A stretch of DNA of 16,041 nucleotides from Chloroflexota bacterium (GTDB taxonomy: Bacteria; Chloroflexota; Anaerolineae; Anaerolineales; UBA4823), in assembly GCA_023395675.1 (NCBI GenBank), contig JAEWYL010000070.1, forward strand, positions 1 through 16,041, given 5' to 3'. Below, piece by piece: positions 1 through 6,828 of the stretch. Below the pieces are notes generated by a model. That model was given only the letters and a program-made list of their open reading frames with translations, did not search any database and was not told the DNA's origin. The position numbers and the translations under genes were made by a program. Each line of letters opens with the position of its first letter. Position 1 is the first letter of the stretch.

Positions 1-169
1 GCGCAGCCAGTCCCTGGCTCACAGCCGGAAATACCAGCCAGGCGAGGAGCCAAAGCGGCGCGCCGCCAAACAGCCAGAGGCCGAGGATCTGCCAGAATGT
101 GTATTGACCTTTCTCGGGAGTTGAAAGCTCTTTCAGCTGACCGGAAGAGGTGATTTCCTGGATCGACAT
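1..169 (-). CDS. Membrane protein, N-terminal fragment (runs off window edge)
   Basis: The gene starts at an ATG at 167-169 (minus) with a good ribosome site, AAAGGAG, about 7 nt upstream, and stays open to the window edge, giving 56 codons. The visible protein starts MSIQEITSSGQLKELSTPEKG, a short soluble segment, then becomes hydrophobic and Trp/Leu-rich from about residue 24 (FWQILGLWLFGGAPLWLLAW...), which looks like a first membrane helix. The style of this N-terminus resembles CPBP-family intramembrane proteases of Chloroflexota, but the catalytic motifs would lie outside the window, so that is only a guess. It follows the lipoprotein gene in the same direction, with a strong hairpin (195-235) between them. 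Confidence 0.6.
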   Translation of the reverse strand, partial: MSIQEITSSGQLKELSTPEKGQYTFWQILGLWLFGGAPLWLLAWLVFPAVSQGLAA

Positions 170-194
170 GAAAACGCTCCTTTGCAAACCCATC

Positions 195-235
195 TGTCTG
201 GCAGGTCGCCGGTCCTTCTGGCAACCTGCCAGACA
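195..235. repeat. Perfect 12-bp inverted repeat (stem-loop) between two minus-strand genes
   Basis: TGTCTGGCAGGT (195-206) is exactly complementary to ACCTGCCAGACA (224-235). Past one mismatch, GCC/GGC (208-210 with 220-222) extends the stem, leaving a 9-nt loop. It lies in the 83-bp gap between the lipoprotein stop (253) and the membrane-protein start (169). There is no clear T-run after either arm, so it is either a weak terminator, an RNA-processing or stability hairpin, or a protein site. Confidence 0.6.
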
Positions 236-252
236 TCCCTTGCAGCCGCGCC

Positions 253-1011
253 TCAGGCGGCCGGCTCTACCACTTCCAGGTAGATCCAGCCAACGCCGGC
301 CGATATCACCACCTCCAGGGTCACCTCGGAAACCCCATAGGCGGCGTTCGTGTACACGTCACCGGCTTTCGTCAGGCCTGAAGCCTCGGTCATGTGCGGG
401 CCGTCCTCGATCTGGACACGTACGCCAACCTCCCCGGGCAGCCGCAGCGTGAGATCGGCCGCGCCAGATTCAATGGCGGCCTCCAGGTCGCGTTCCCAGC
501 CGCCGCTCAGGTCGAGGGTGTATTCGCCTGCGCCAAAATCCACATCCAGCCCGATCAGCGACAGACCGGCCAGCTGCAGATCGCCAGACCCTGCGCCCAT
601 CTTCACACTCAGATCCATCGGAACAGCCTCGTTAAAGAGCAGGTCCCATTCGTAACGGTAGTCTGTAATGTTCTGTAAGGCCGGCAGGCCTCTGACCTCG
701 GGCTGCCGGACGACGAGCGTGCCGTCCGTGTACTTCACCTCCGGCTTGAGCCTGGCGACGTTATAGTTGAAGTCGGCTTCCAGCAGCTTTTCCGAGCCGC
801 CCGCCACCCTTAAGTTCCCCGCTCCAAAATCGACCTCGACGCGAACCGGGCCGGCGTCTCCCAGCTCGACCGATTGGCTCTCGGTCTGCAGCACGCCTAC
901 CCTGGCCTTGGGAGAGCAGCTTGCAAGCAGCAGCATTCCAGGGAGCAAGAGCGCGGCGAAAAGCCGGTAGATATTCGCCCGATATTTGTGCGCCTTCCAG
1001 GTGTTATTCAT
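253..1011 (-). CDS. Lipoprotein with toast_rack (LiaF-like) beta domain
   Basis: This is a 252-aa secreted lipoprotein. After a positively charged N-terminus comes a hydrophobic stretch (about residues 17-30) and a lipobox LASC with the lipidated Cys at residue 32, so it should be membrane-anchored outside the cytoplasm. The rest matches the toast_rack type of beta-solenoid domain: repeated short strands with the phrases VDFGAGNLRVAGG, MGAGSGDLQLAGL, VDFGAGEYTLDL, SGAADLTLRLP and a closing SAGVGWIYLEV. Proteins with this fold are linked to envelope-stress and LiaF-like functions, but no enzymatic residues are visible and the role here is unknown. The start is taken at the ATG at 1009-1011, because AAAGGAGG lies 6-7 nt before it; an ATG 21 nt upstream lacks such a site. 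The start overlaps the end of the upstream gene by 8 nt (ATGAATAA), implying translational coupling. Confidence 0.8.
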   Translation of the reverse strand: MNNTWKAHKYRANIYRLFAALLLPGMLLLASCSPKARVGVLQTESQSVELGDAGPVRVEVDFGAGNLRVAGGSEKLLEADFNYNVARLKPEVKYTDGTLVVRQPEVRGLPALQNITDYRYEWDLLFNEAVPMDLSVKMGAGSGDLQLAGLSLIGLDVDFGAGEYTLDLSGGWERDLEAAIESGAADLTLRLPGEVGVRVQIEDGPHMTEASGLTKAGDVYTNAAYGVSEVTLEVVISAGVGWIYLEVVEPAA

Positions 1012-1279
1012 CCTGACCTCCTTTACCTTCATCTTCGAACGTTATCCCATCTGTCTCAATTTGAATGACCGATACCAGCGGCAGGTTCATGTCCCGGATC
1101 CTGTCCAGCACGGCGTGTAAAACCGTCTGGTCGGGGAGCGGGCCGCGCAGGGTGGTGGTGCCTTCATGCTCGTGGATGATCCTCATCTCATAGAACCACT
1201 CGGACCATTCACGATCCAGGTGCCCCTGGACCCTGATCTCGTATATCCCGGGGGTATCTTTCTTTTGTTCATGCGCCAT
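1004..1279 (-). CDS. Conserved hypothetical protein, 91 aa
   Basis: A small acidic soluble protein with no signal peptide or membrane helix. It begins MAHEQKKDTPGIYEIRVQGHL and contains WSEWFYEMRI, a GTTTLRGPLPDQTVLHAVLDRIRDMNLPLVSV segment, and an acidic tail. This arrangement (PGIYEIRV.GHL..RW..WF, then TTL.GP..DQ..LHG.L..IRDL.LPL.SV) recurs in small uncharacterised proteins of Chloroflexota and other bacteria; I know of no assigned function. The start is supported by AGGAGAG about 6 nt upstream of the ATG. It is the first gene of a coupled pair with the lipoprotein, so the two are probably made together. It lies just below the terminator of the MalT-like gene, and I see no convincing promoter in the 65-bp gap. 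Confidence 0.8.
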   Translation of the reverse strand: MAHEQKKDTPGIYEIRVQGHLDREWSEWFYEMRIIHEHEGTTTLRGPLPDQTVLHAVLDRIRDMNLPLVSVIQIETDGITFEDEGKGGQDE

Positions 1280-1343
1280 AAATCTCTCCTGTCGGGAAGG
1301 TTTCCCTGGGTAATTCTTGACACTCCCAGAATAGCAGGAAGAA

Positions 1344-1370
1344 GATAAAAAATAACCGCATTTTCATGCG
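1344..1370 (-). terminator. Rho-independent terminator of the MalT-like regulator gene
   Basis: Read on the minus strand: CCGCAT, a GAAA loop, ATGCGG, then TTATTTTTTATC. That is a 6-bp stem (1355-1360 with 1365-1370) capped by a GNRA tetraloop and followed by a T-rich run. It lies 50 bp after the regulator's stop codon. Confidence 0.85.
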
Positions 1371-1420
1371 GCTGATCTGGAGAAAATATGTAGTTTTTGG
1401 AGGAAATGAGGCGGGGAGAA

Positions 1421-4150
1421 CTAGAGCAGCTTTAATTCTTTCGCTCGACCAAGCGCCTGGGTGCGGTTGTTGGCGTCGAGCTTGCCGTACAGATTTCGGG
1501 TGTGGTGGCGAACGGTATTGATACTGACGACCAGCCTGGCAGCGATCTCCTGGTACTTGCATCCCTCAGCCATCAGCCGCAAGACTTCGATTTCGCGACC
1601 GGTGAGCGGTTCGACCAGAATTTGGTGCTCCGCTGTCTGCTCCGGATCGGTCGAGATTGCGCTCAACACCGCTTCTGGAAAAGCAGTCAAAAGCCGGCCC
1701 GCATAGCCGGGGGAGATATTCTTTGAAATTGCGAAACGGAGCAGTTCCGCCGCCGGCTGGCCCTCATCGACGAACTGGCGGACGTAACCCTGGGGCTCTG
1801 CCAGGGTCAGCGCCCGGCCGAGGGAGTCCAGGGCGTTCGGGAGATCCCCAAGGGCGTAGTGCGCCAGCGCCGTGGATACCCGGTAACGGATCGCATCGCC
1901 ATACCGTTCCATCTGGACGGCAGCCTCCAGCAGGCGCGTTAGCAGCGGCAGCGCCTCGTCCGCCCGGTTCAAAGCGATGAGGGAACAGGCAAGATCGGAA
2001 TAGATCAGCTCGCAGGGGTAGCCGGCAGGGCTGGAGAAGTCCACCTCATCGTCTGCCTGCACCCCCAGCTTCTCGACCCGCCGGCAGACCTCTGAAAGCA
2101 GGTGAGCGTGCTCCGGCCTGGCGCGGCTGAGCAAAAGTCCCAACCGCGCCAGGCTCGGCAGGTCCGAGTTGTTCGCCTGGCGAATATTCCCGCTCTCTTC
2201 GACAGCACAGGCTTTGCGGAAATATTCCGCAGAAACATCGAACTCTCCATTAACCTGACTCAAGTAGCCCAGCAGCGTGTAAGCCTGTGTTCTCGCCCAC
2301 AGCTCGCCCAACTCGAGCAGGTCCGCGCTGCACCGGATATACTCTTCAGCCTCGGTCAAATCGTCCAACTGGTAGAGCACCGTTCCGAGCCCCAGTTGAA
2401 GCCCCGCGGCTGCGATCAGCGACCCCTGGGGGACGTCCCCTGTCTCCATCCAATTTCCGGCCAGATTCAAGCCGCGCCGGTAAAAATCCTGGGCCTGATC
2501 CAACTGCCCGCAGATCACCGCCAGCTTCGCCAGCTGCTCGAAAGAGGCCAGGGCCGCGTAATAGTTGCCCGCTTCCTGGTTCAGCCTGGCCGCTTCCGTG
2601 AAAAGCTGCCTCGCTTTGTCCAGATGGCCCAGCTCGCGCTGGTTCAATCCCAGGCAAATCACCGCAGAACCGCGAAAAATGAGGGTGGTCCGGTCCGGCG
2701 CAGCCGGCGACATTTCTTCCAGCGCCTGCTCGCAGAGGGCGATTGAGGCGAGCAAGTCCCCCCGGTAATTGGCGAGATAAGCGCGCACGGTCGTCAGGTA
2801 GCCAGGATTTGGAAGCCCGGGTGTTTGTCCCTGATGGTTCTCTACCAGGGTCAAGACCGGTTCGACCATTTCCAGCTGTCCCATGAAGAGCAGCGCCCAG
2901 GCGTACCAGGTGCACAGCCGCGGGTAGCCCTGGACCAGGCCGGAAGGAAGCTGCCTGACCCATTTGATGAGTTTGTTCGCCTCTCTCCGCACGACCAGAT
3001 CGGCCGCAATTCTGGAGACCAGGCGGGTCGCGCCTTCCAGATCCCCGGCCGCCAGGGCGTGCTGGATAGCCTCATCGAAGGCCCCCTGGTCTTGATACCA
3101 CTGGCTGGCCCGGCGGTGCAGCTCGGGGATTCGATCCGGTTCGGAGAGATTCAGCCTCTGATGGAGGAAATCCGCAAATAGATGGTGGTAGCGGTACCAC
3201 TCCCTGCGGTCGTCTAACGGGACCAGGAATAAATTGGAGCGGTCAAGATAAGCGACGATGTCCTTCTCCTGGTTTTCGCCCACTACCACCTCGCAAAGCG
3301 GCGCGCAGAACCGTTCCAGGATGGATGTGCGCCGCAAAAAAGTCTGCACCTCTTCCGGTTGGCGGGCCATGACTTCGTCGACCAGGTAATCGATCACATA
3401 GCGGTTGCTGCCGGAAAATTTGGCGATGAACTCAGGCCAGTCGTCCCGCCCCTGCATGGATAAAGCCGCCAGTTTCAGGCTGGCGATCCATCCTTCGGTG
3501 CGCTCTTCCAGGGCCGCAAGCCTCTCGGAGGACAGGTCGAAACCCATTCGCTGGTTGAGATAGGCGGCCACTTCTGTTTTTGTAAAGCGCAGTTGTGGGG
3601 TGCGCACTTCGTTAAGCTCCCCCCGAACCCGCAGGCGTGAGACCGGCAGGGGTGGATCGGCCCGCCCGCAGATGACCAGGTGGGTGGTGGCCGGCAGATA
3701 CTCGATCAGGAAGTGGATCGCATCGTGGACCGGTCTCGCCTCGATCAGGTGATAGTCGTCCAGAACCAGGACGGATTTGTCCGGCAGTCTTTCGATCTCA
3801 GCGATTAAGCGGGTGAGCAGGATTTCGTAATTGGGCGAGGGGGAGTCTTCGAGGGCAGCCCGGACCTCCAACCCGATCTCCGGGTCGACGTGCTGGAGGG
3901 CGGCGGTGAGATAGATCAAAAACCTGGACAGGTCATTATCATTTTTGTCCAGGGATAACCAGGCCGCGTGGTGGCAGCAGTGTTGGATCCATTCGCTCAC
4001 CAGGGTTGTCTTTCCAAAACCCGCCGGGGCGGAAACCAGGGTTACTTTTCCACCCAGCCCTGCATCGAGACGGTCGAATAAGTGCAGGCGCTGGATGAGC
4101 TCCGGGCGGTGCGGGGGGAAGTAGAATTTCGCGCTCAGCAGTTGGAACAT
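1421..4150 (-). CDS. MalT/LAL-type LuxR-family transcriptional activator, 909 aa
   Basis: This is a large ATP-binding one-component regulator of the LAL (MalT-like) class. The N-terminal STAND-type ATPase has a Walker A motif (APAGFGKTTL, residues 41-50) and a Walker B motif (LVLDDYH, 128-134). The long middle (about 340-830) is all helical TPR-like repeats, where MalT-type proteins bind their inducer. The last 65 residues (845-909) are a LuxR (GerE) helix-turn-helix: LTGREIEVLRLMAEG, then EIAARLVVSINTVRHHTRNLYGKL. Full length matches the family (about 850-920 aa). The ATG at 4148-4150 follows a purine-rich GGAAGGGGGG. A TATAAT box and a perfect palindrome lie about 125 bp upstream (see separate entries). 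The target genes and inducer cannot be read from the sequence; the neighbouring ADP-ribosylglycohydrolase and lipoprotein genes are candidates by position only. Confidence 0.93.
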   Translation of the reverse strand: MFQLLSAKFYFPPHRPELIQRLHLFDRLDAGLGGKVTLVSAPAGFGKTTLVSEWIQHCCHHAAWLSLDKNDNDLSRFLIYLTAALQHVDPEIGLEVRAALEDSPSPNYEILLTRLIAEIERLPDKSVLVLDDYHLIEARPVHDAIHFLIEYLPATTHLVICGRADPPLPVSRLRVRGELNEVRTPQLRFTKTEVAAYLNQRMGFDLSSERLAALEERTEGWIASLKLAALSMQGRDDWPEFIAKFSGSNRYVIDYLVDEVMARQPEEVQTFLRRTSILERFCAPLCEVVVGENQEKDIVAYLDRSNLFLVPLDDRREWYRYHHLFADFLHQRLNLSEPDRIPELHRRASQWYQDQGAFDEAIQHALAAGDLEGATRLVSRIAADLVVRREANKLIKWVRQLPSGLVQGYPRLCTWYAWALLFMGQLEMVEPVLTLVENHQGQTPGLPNPGYLTTVRAYLANYRGDLLASIALCEQALEEMSPAAPDRTTLIFRGSAVICLGLNQRELGHLDKARQLFTEAARLNQEAGNYYAALASFEQLAKLAVICGQLDQAQDFYRRGLNLAGNWMETGDVPQGSLIAAAGLQLGLGTVLYQLDDLTEAEEYIRCSADLLELGELWARTQAYTLLGYLSQVNGEFDVSAEYFRKACAVEESGNIRQANNSDLPSLARLGLLLSRARPEHAHLLSEVCRRVEKLGVQADDEVDFSSPAGYPCELIYSDLACSLIALNRADEALPLLTRLLEAAVQMERYGDAIRYRVSTALAHYALGDLPNALDSLGRALTLAEPQGYVRQFVDEGQPAAELLRFAISKNISPGYAGRLLTAFPEAVLSAISTDPEQTAEHQILVEPLTGREIEVLRLMAEGCKYQEIAARLVVSINTVRHHTRNLYGKLDANNRTQALGRAKELKLL

Positions 4151-4272
4151 GAAGGCCCCCCTTCCGAGAGCGGTTGGGTCGGGATAGATCGGAGTGGTTA
4201 CCCCATCAGGCTGTGGAGGTTGAGCGGGAAAAGGTTGGCGGTCGGGCTGGATCGAACGGGGCTTATAAGATC

Positions 4273-4278
4273 ATTATA
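4273..4278 (-). promoter_or_regulatory. Probable -10 box of the MalT-like regulator
   Basis: A perfect TATAAT on the minus strand, 122 bp upstream of the regulator's ATG. There is no TTGACA-like box 16-18 nt further upstream. Instead that space holds the AGAACC palindrome (4287-4300), suggesting a promoter that depends on, or is controlled by, a bound protein. The predicted leader is about 115 nt. Confidence 0.5.
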
Positions 4279-4286
4279 CTCCAGTT

Positions 4287-4300
4287 AGAACCGGGGTTCT
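4287..4300. promoter_or_regulatory. Palindrome AGAACC-N2-GGTTCT upstream of the regulator promoter
   Basis: A perfect 6-bp inverted repeat with a 2-bp centre, 8 bp upstream of the TATAAT box and 15 bp past the stop codon of the ADP-ribosylglycohydrolase gene. Position and symmetry suit an operator for a dimeric regulator. It could instead be part of a weak terminator for the upstream gene, but no T-run follows it on the minus strand. Confidence 0.4.
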
Positions 4301-4315
4301 TTGAAATTAAAAACG

Positions 4316-5791
4316 TCAGTTGTGGATTTCCGCCATGCGCTTCAGGATCGACAGGATGTGGCCTGATTCGAATACGGCTGCCAGGTGTCCTTCTGAAAAC
4401 CGGTCGGCGCGCACGTGAGCGGTCAGCAGCTTCCGCAGGGTCTGCAGACTGGCTTTTTCGAGAAGCGCAGGCTGATCCACCAGCTGCTCCCCTTCGCGCC
4501 AGTTCATCCAATCAAATGGCTGGATGAAGCCATTTTCGGAAAGCGTCTTTAAAAAGCCAAGCACTTCAGAGGTGTAGTCGAAATATGGCAGGCTGCCTTC
4601 GTGAGCGATCCACTCTCCGGGAGAAAAATCCGGCTGCTGGAAAGCCGGTAGAAATTGCAACACAGCCTTGATATTTTCGGAGGTTACCGGCGGATCTGCG
4701 CGCCAGAAGGTCTGCTTCGCGGCTTCGATCAGCTCGAAGACCTGCCAGTCGTCGTCCGCCGTGGTGCGGCCCAACAAAGCACTGATCCAGCGCGCCGGCA
4801 GTCCCTTTCGCCCGTGCAGCGCGCCGGCCGCTGCGCCGGCGATGGCGGCTGCAGTGTCATTGTCCTTCGTATCGTTAACCGCCCGGACGATCGCTTCCTC
4901 CGGGTTATCTCCATGCCTGGCCAGGATATACAGCACACAGGGCATGGTTTCCATCAGGTAAGCACCCGAATACCAGCGCTCGCACGCCTCCGCCGCGGGC
5001 CAGTTTTGCTCGAGCGCCCGGCGGACTTCCAGGTCAACAAAGCGCCACAGCGGGCCTTTGTAGGGCAGGGCCGGGTTTCGGGAACCGTACGCTGTGTTCC
5101 CTTCCAGCTCTCTGGCAGCGGCGACAAATGTTTCCACCCACCAGACGGGTTCAGGAGCCTGTTTCAGACGCAAACATTCCCAAAGGAGGTGCATAAAGGC
5201 GATGCAGCAGGCGTTTGAAGCCCGGTCATTGTGGGTGATCATCCCGGCCAGAGCTGCATCCGCCCACAGCCCAGGAGAGGGCCGGCGCAGATGGGGGACC
5301 AGCAGCGGAGCCATGCGCATCAGTGCGCCGTTGCCGGCGGACGGCTGGCCGGATTCGTCCCACGGCAACCCCTGACCCTTGTAACTGCGCAGGAAAGCTT
5401 TGACGGTGCCGCCGATGCCAAAGATATGCTGTTGGGCAAACCTGCGCGCCAGGCGACCCGGGACCAGTCCGCCGTCTTCCAGGAGCTGTTCCAGGGTCCA
5501 AAAAGTCATTTGCGTGTCATCCGACGGCGCCCCTACCGGACGGCCATCCGCGTACCGGTTGGGCAGGTAATCGCGAATCTCACCAAATGACTGCCGGCGG
5601 GCGGCCGGGAGCTGCGCCTCGGTCGTATTCCCCAATGCGTCGCCGATTGCCAGGCCCAGCAGCATGCCCTCCACACGGTCGAAATCCCATTTGTCGGGCA
5701 ACGGCAGGGGCGCCTGCTTTAAGCCGGCCGCCGGCTCGAGCGCGAGTTTCCCCTGAGCAAGAAGCTGGTCCAGGAGGATTGAATTATCCAT
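4316..5791 (-). CDS. ADP-ribosylglycohydrolase (DraG/ARH family) with C-terminal DUF6508-like domain, 491 aa
   Basis: Enzymes of this family remove ADP-ribose from modified proteins or small molecules using two Mg ions. The family landmarks are present: MLLGLAIGDALGN (residues 43-55), SDDTQM (90-95, metal-binding Asp-Asp-Thr), GNGALMRMAPL (153-163), and NDTKDNDTAAAIAGAAAGALHG (306-327, with the second Asp cluster). The catalytic fold ends near residue 365. A further segment of about 105 aa (385-491, including LPYFDYTSEVLGFLKTLSENGFIQPFDW and TLRKLLTAHVRADRFSEGHLAAVFESGHI) resembles the DUF6508 domain, whose function is unknown. The ATG at 5789-5791 is preferred over a GTG 15 nt upstream, because GAGG lies 9 nt before the ATG and nothing suitable precedes the GTG. 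The substrate is unknown, and no nitrogenase or ADP-ribosyltransferase gene is nearby, so the general family name is safer than draG. Confidence 0.92.
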   Translation of the reverse strand: MDNSILLDQLLAQGKLALEPAAGLKQAPLPLPDKWDFDRVEGMLLGLAIGDALGNTTEAQLPAARRQSFGEIRDYLPNRYADGRPVGAPSDDTQMTFWTLEQLLEDGGLVPGRLARRFAQQHIFGIGGTVKAFLRSYKGQGLPWDESGQPSAGNGALMRMAPLLVPHLRRPSPGLWADAALAGMITHNDRASNACCIAFMHLLWECLRLKQAPEPVWWVETFVAAARELEGNTAYGSRNPALPYKGPLWRFVDLEVRRALEQNWPAAEACERWYSGAYLMETMPCVLYILARHGDNPEEAIVRAVNDTKDNDTAAAIAGAAAGALHGRKGLPARWISALLGRTTADDDWQVFELIEAAKQTFWRADPPVTSENIKAVLQFLPAFQQPDFSPGEWIAHEGSLPYFDYTSEVLGFLKTLSENGFIQPFDWMNWREGEQLVDQPALLEKASLQTLRKLLTAHVRADRFSEGHLAAVFESGHILSILKRMAEIHN

Positions 5792-5878
5792 TGTAGTTCG
5801 CCTCACTCGCTACGGGCAGGAAGGTGGAATTCGTCTCTGGAGTCTAACCCCTGCTGTACCTGCTGTCCAGTTGATTGG

Positions 5879-5907
5879 ATTCTACGAGTGCACGAATAGT
5901 AAGTTAA
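5879..5907 (-). promoter_or_regulatory. Predicted promoter of the ADP-ribosylglycohydrolase gene
   Basis: On the minus strand: TTAACT (5902-5907), a 17-nt spacer, then TAGAAT (5879-5884). The predicted start is near 5872, giving a leader of about 80 nt. The -10 is the same hexamer as in the tRNA-Lys promoter. The spacer contains the palindrome GTGCAC. Confidence 0.55.
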
Positions 5908-6022
5908 GGGGGGGATTTGTACGGGGCGATGCCTGTGCCAGGCCGCCACGCACTAATTCCCCTTTTTTACAACTTTGGAGTGCACCCGATTTAAGCGCAT
6001 CAATCAGCAAGGGGTTAAACGG

Positions 6023-6045
6023 AAAAACCTGCCAGCCGGCAGGTT
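6023..6045 (-). terminator. Rho-independent terminator of the tRNA-Lys unit
   Basis: On the minus strand: AACCTGCC, loop GGCT, GGCAGGTT, then a T-run (TTTTT counting the stem end). The 8-bp perfect stem starts 7 nt after the tRNA 3' end, so it ends a single-gene transcript. Confidence 0.88.
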
Positions 6046-6051
6046 CTTGTG

Positions 6052-6123
6052 TGAGCGTGGAAGGACTCGAACCTTCAACCAATGGCTTAAAAGGCCACTG
6101 CTCTGCCATTGAGCTACACGCCC
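6052..6123 (-). tRNA. tRNA-Lys (anticodon TTT/UUU)
   Basis: A complete cloverleaf reads on the minus strand. The acceptor is GGGCGTG with CACGCTC (one G-U pair) and the D-arm is GCTC...GAGC. The anticodon stem is GTGGC/GCCAT around loop CTTTTAA, with anticodon TTT. The T-arm is GAAGG/CCTTC around TTCGAGT. The discriminator base is A. The terminal CCA is not encoded (CAC follows), so it must be added enzymatically. It forms its own transcription unit with a promoter at 6144-6172 and a terminator at 6023-6045. Confidence 0.96.
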
Positions 6124-6143
6124 GTTCGGTTTCAGCGCATCGC

Positions 6144-6172
6144 ATTCTATCACGCCCGGCCCCGGACGTCAA
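6144..6172 (-). promoter_or_regulatory. Promoter of tRNA-Lys
   Basis: On the minus strand: TTGACG (6167-6172), a 17-nt GC-rich spacer, then TAGAAT (6144-6149). The predicted start lies about 14 nt upstream of the mature tRNA 5' end, a typical leader length. Confidence 0.85.
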
Positions 6173-6183
6173 CTCGCTTTCAA

Positions 6184-6388
6184 GCGTTGGTAGGGCAACC
6201 GCGCCTTGCCTCGTTTCTCCCACCCGAGAGGAGAAAGCAGGGTTGTAAGGACAGCCCCACAACCCTGCAATTCCTGATAGTACGGGATTGCGCCCCGGCA
6301 AGAGGGGATGTCTCAGAGTCGCAAGCCAGGCTCTGCGTGAGAGGACAATGGGGGATGGGCGGGCGCGCCTGCCCATCCCCCATTGTCC
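6184..6388. other. Intergenic array of abutting stem-loops between tRNA-Lys and trxA
   Basis: The gap between tRNA-Lys and trxA (6124-6472) has no convincing gene. Between the two outward-facing promoters it holds a series of inverted repeats: GCG.TTG/CAA.CGC (6184-6202, one bulge); TTTCTCC/GGAGAAA (6214-6236); a perfect 10-bp GCAGGGTTGT/ACAACCCTGC (6237-6268) directly touching the previous one; TTGC/GCAA (6288-6301); TCTCA/TGAGA (6311-6342); and a very long one at 6343-6388, again directly touching. Possible meanings are a structured RNA, terminators in both directions, or a decayed repeat element. No strand can be assigned. Confidence 0.5.
6343..6388. repeat. Near-perfect 46-bp palindrome
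   Basis: An 18-bp arm (6343-6360, starting GGACAATGGG) is exactly complementary to 6371-6388 (ending CCCATTGTCC). The 10-bp centre is itself almost a palindrome: G, then GGCGCGCC (6362-6369), then T. The whole element is symmetric except for a single G/T pair. It ends 18 bp upstream of the trxA -35 box. No T-run follows either arm. Confidence 0.85.
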
Positions 6389-6406
6389 ATACCCCGCGCA
6401 TCTCCC

Positions 6407-6435
6407 TTGACTTTTCCGCCCTCTCCCGGTACCAT
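6407..6435 (+). promoter_or_regulatory. Promoter of trxA
   Basis: TTGACT (6407-6412), a 17-nt spacer, then TACCAT (6430-6435). Transcription would start near 6442, leaving a leader of about 30 nt that carries the ribosome site AGAAGGAGG (6459-6467). Confidence 0.75.
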
Positions 6436-6472
6436 GACCGCTTGAAGAACGGGCCATTAGAAGGAGGCGAAC

Positions 6473-6796
6473 ATGGCGGATTTATCTCAGGTGGGCGAGG
6501 GCAGCTTCCAGGCCGAGGTGCTGGAGGCCGCAGAGCCGGTCCTGGTGGATTTTACGGCGGTCTGGTGCGGGCCGTGCAGGATGCTGGACCCGGTGGTCAC
6601 GCAGCTCGCCCGGGAGTGGGAGGGGCGGGTCAAGGTGGTCAAGCTGGACGTGGACGATAACCCCGACCTGGCGGTCGAGTACCAGGTGATGGGAGTGCCC
6701 ACCCTGCTGCTCTTCGTGAAGGGGGAGCCGGTCCAGCGCATCACGGGCTACCAGCCTAAAGACCGCATCCTGGCGAAGCTCAAGCCGCATCTCTAA
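6473..6796 (+). CDS. trxA: Thioredoxin
   Basis: A 107-aa single-domain cytoplasmic thioredoxin, the usual family length. The active site WCGPC is at residues 31-35 (redox Cys32 and Cys35), with the buried DFTAVW strand just before it. The conserved cis-proline is at GVPT (Pro76), followed by LLLFVKGEPVQRITGY. It reduces disulfides in client proteins and is normally recharged by thioredoxin reductase, which is not in this window. AGAAGGAGG lies 5-6 nt before the ATG. It stands alone, with its own promoter and a strong terminator. Confidence 0.96.
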   Translation: MADLSQVGEGSFQAEVLEAAEPVLVDFTAVWCGPCRMLDPVVTQLAREWEGRVKVVKLDVDDNPDLAVEYQVMGVPTLLLFVKGEPVQRITGYQPKDRILAKLKPHL

Positions 6797-6828
6797 GCTG
6801 CTTCTCTCCCTTTCCCTGGGAAGCGTGT

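Noticed and set aside
1317..1349. Plus-strand TTGACA followed by GATAAA, looking like a promoter
   Set aside because: Nothing on the plus strand downstream could be a gene, and the -10 match and spacing are poor.
6023..6123. tRNA-Lys 3' end as an attachment site for an integrated element
   Set aside because: No integrase, no second copy of the tRNA 3' end, and the flanking genes are ordinary. The hairpin next to it is simply its terminator.
5882..6457. Minus-strand open frame of 191 codons across tRNA-Lys and the stem-loop region
   Set aside because: It runs straight through a certain tRNA, its terminator and its promoter, and has no domain or ribosome site.
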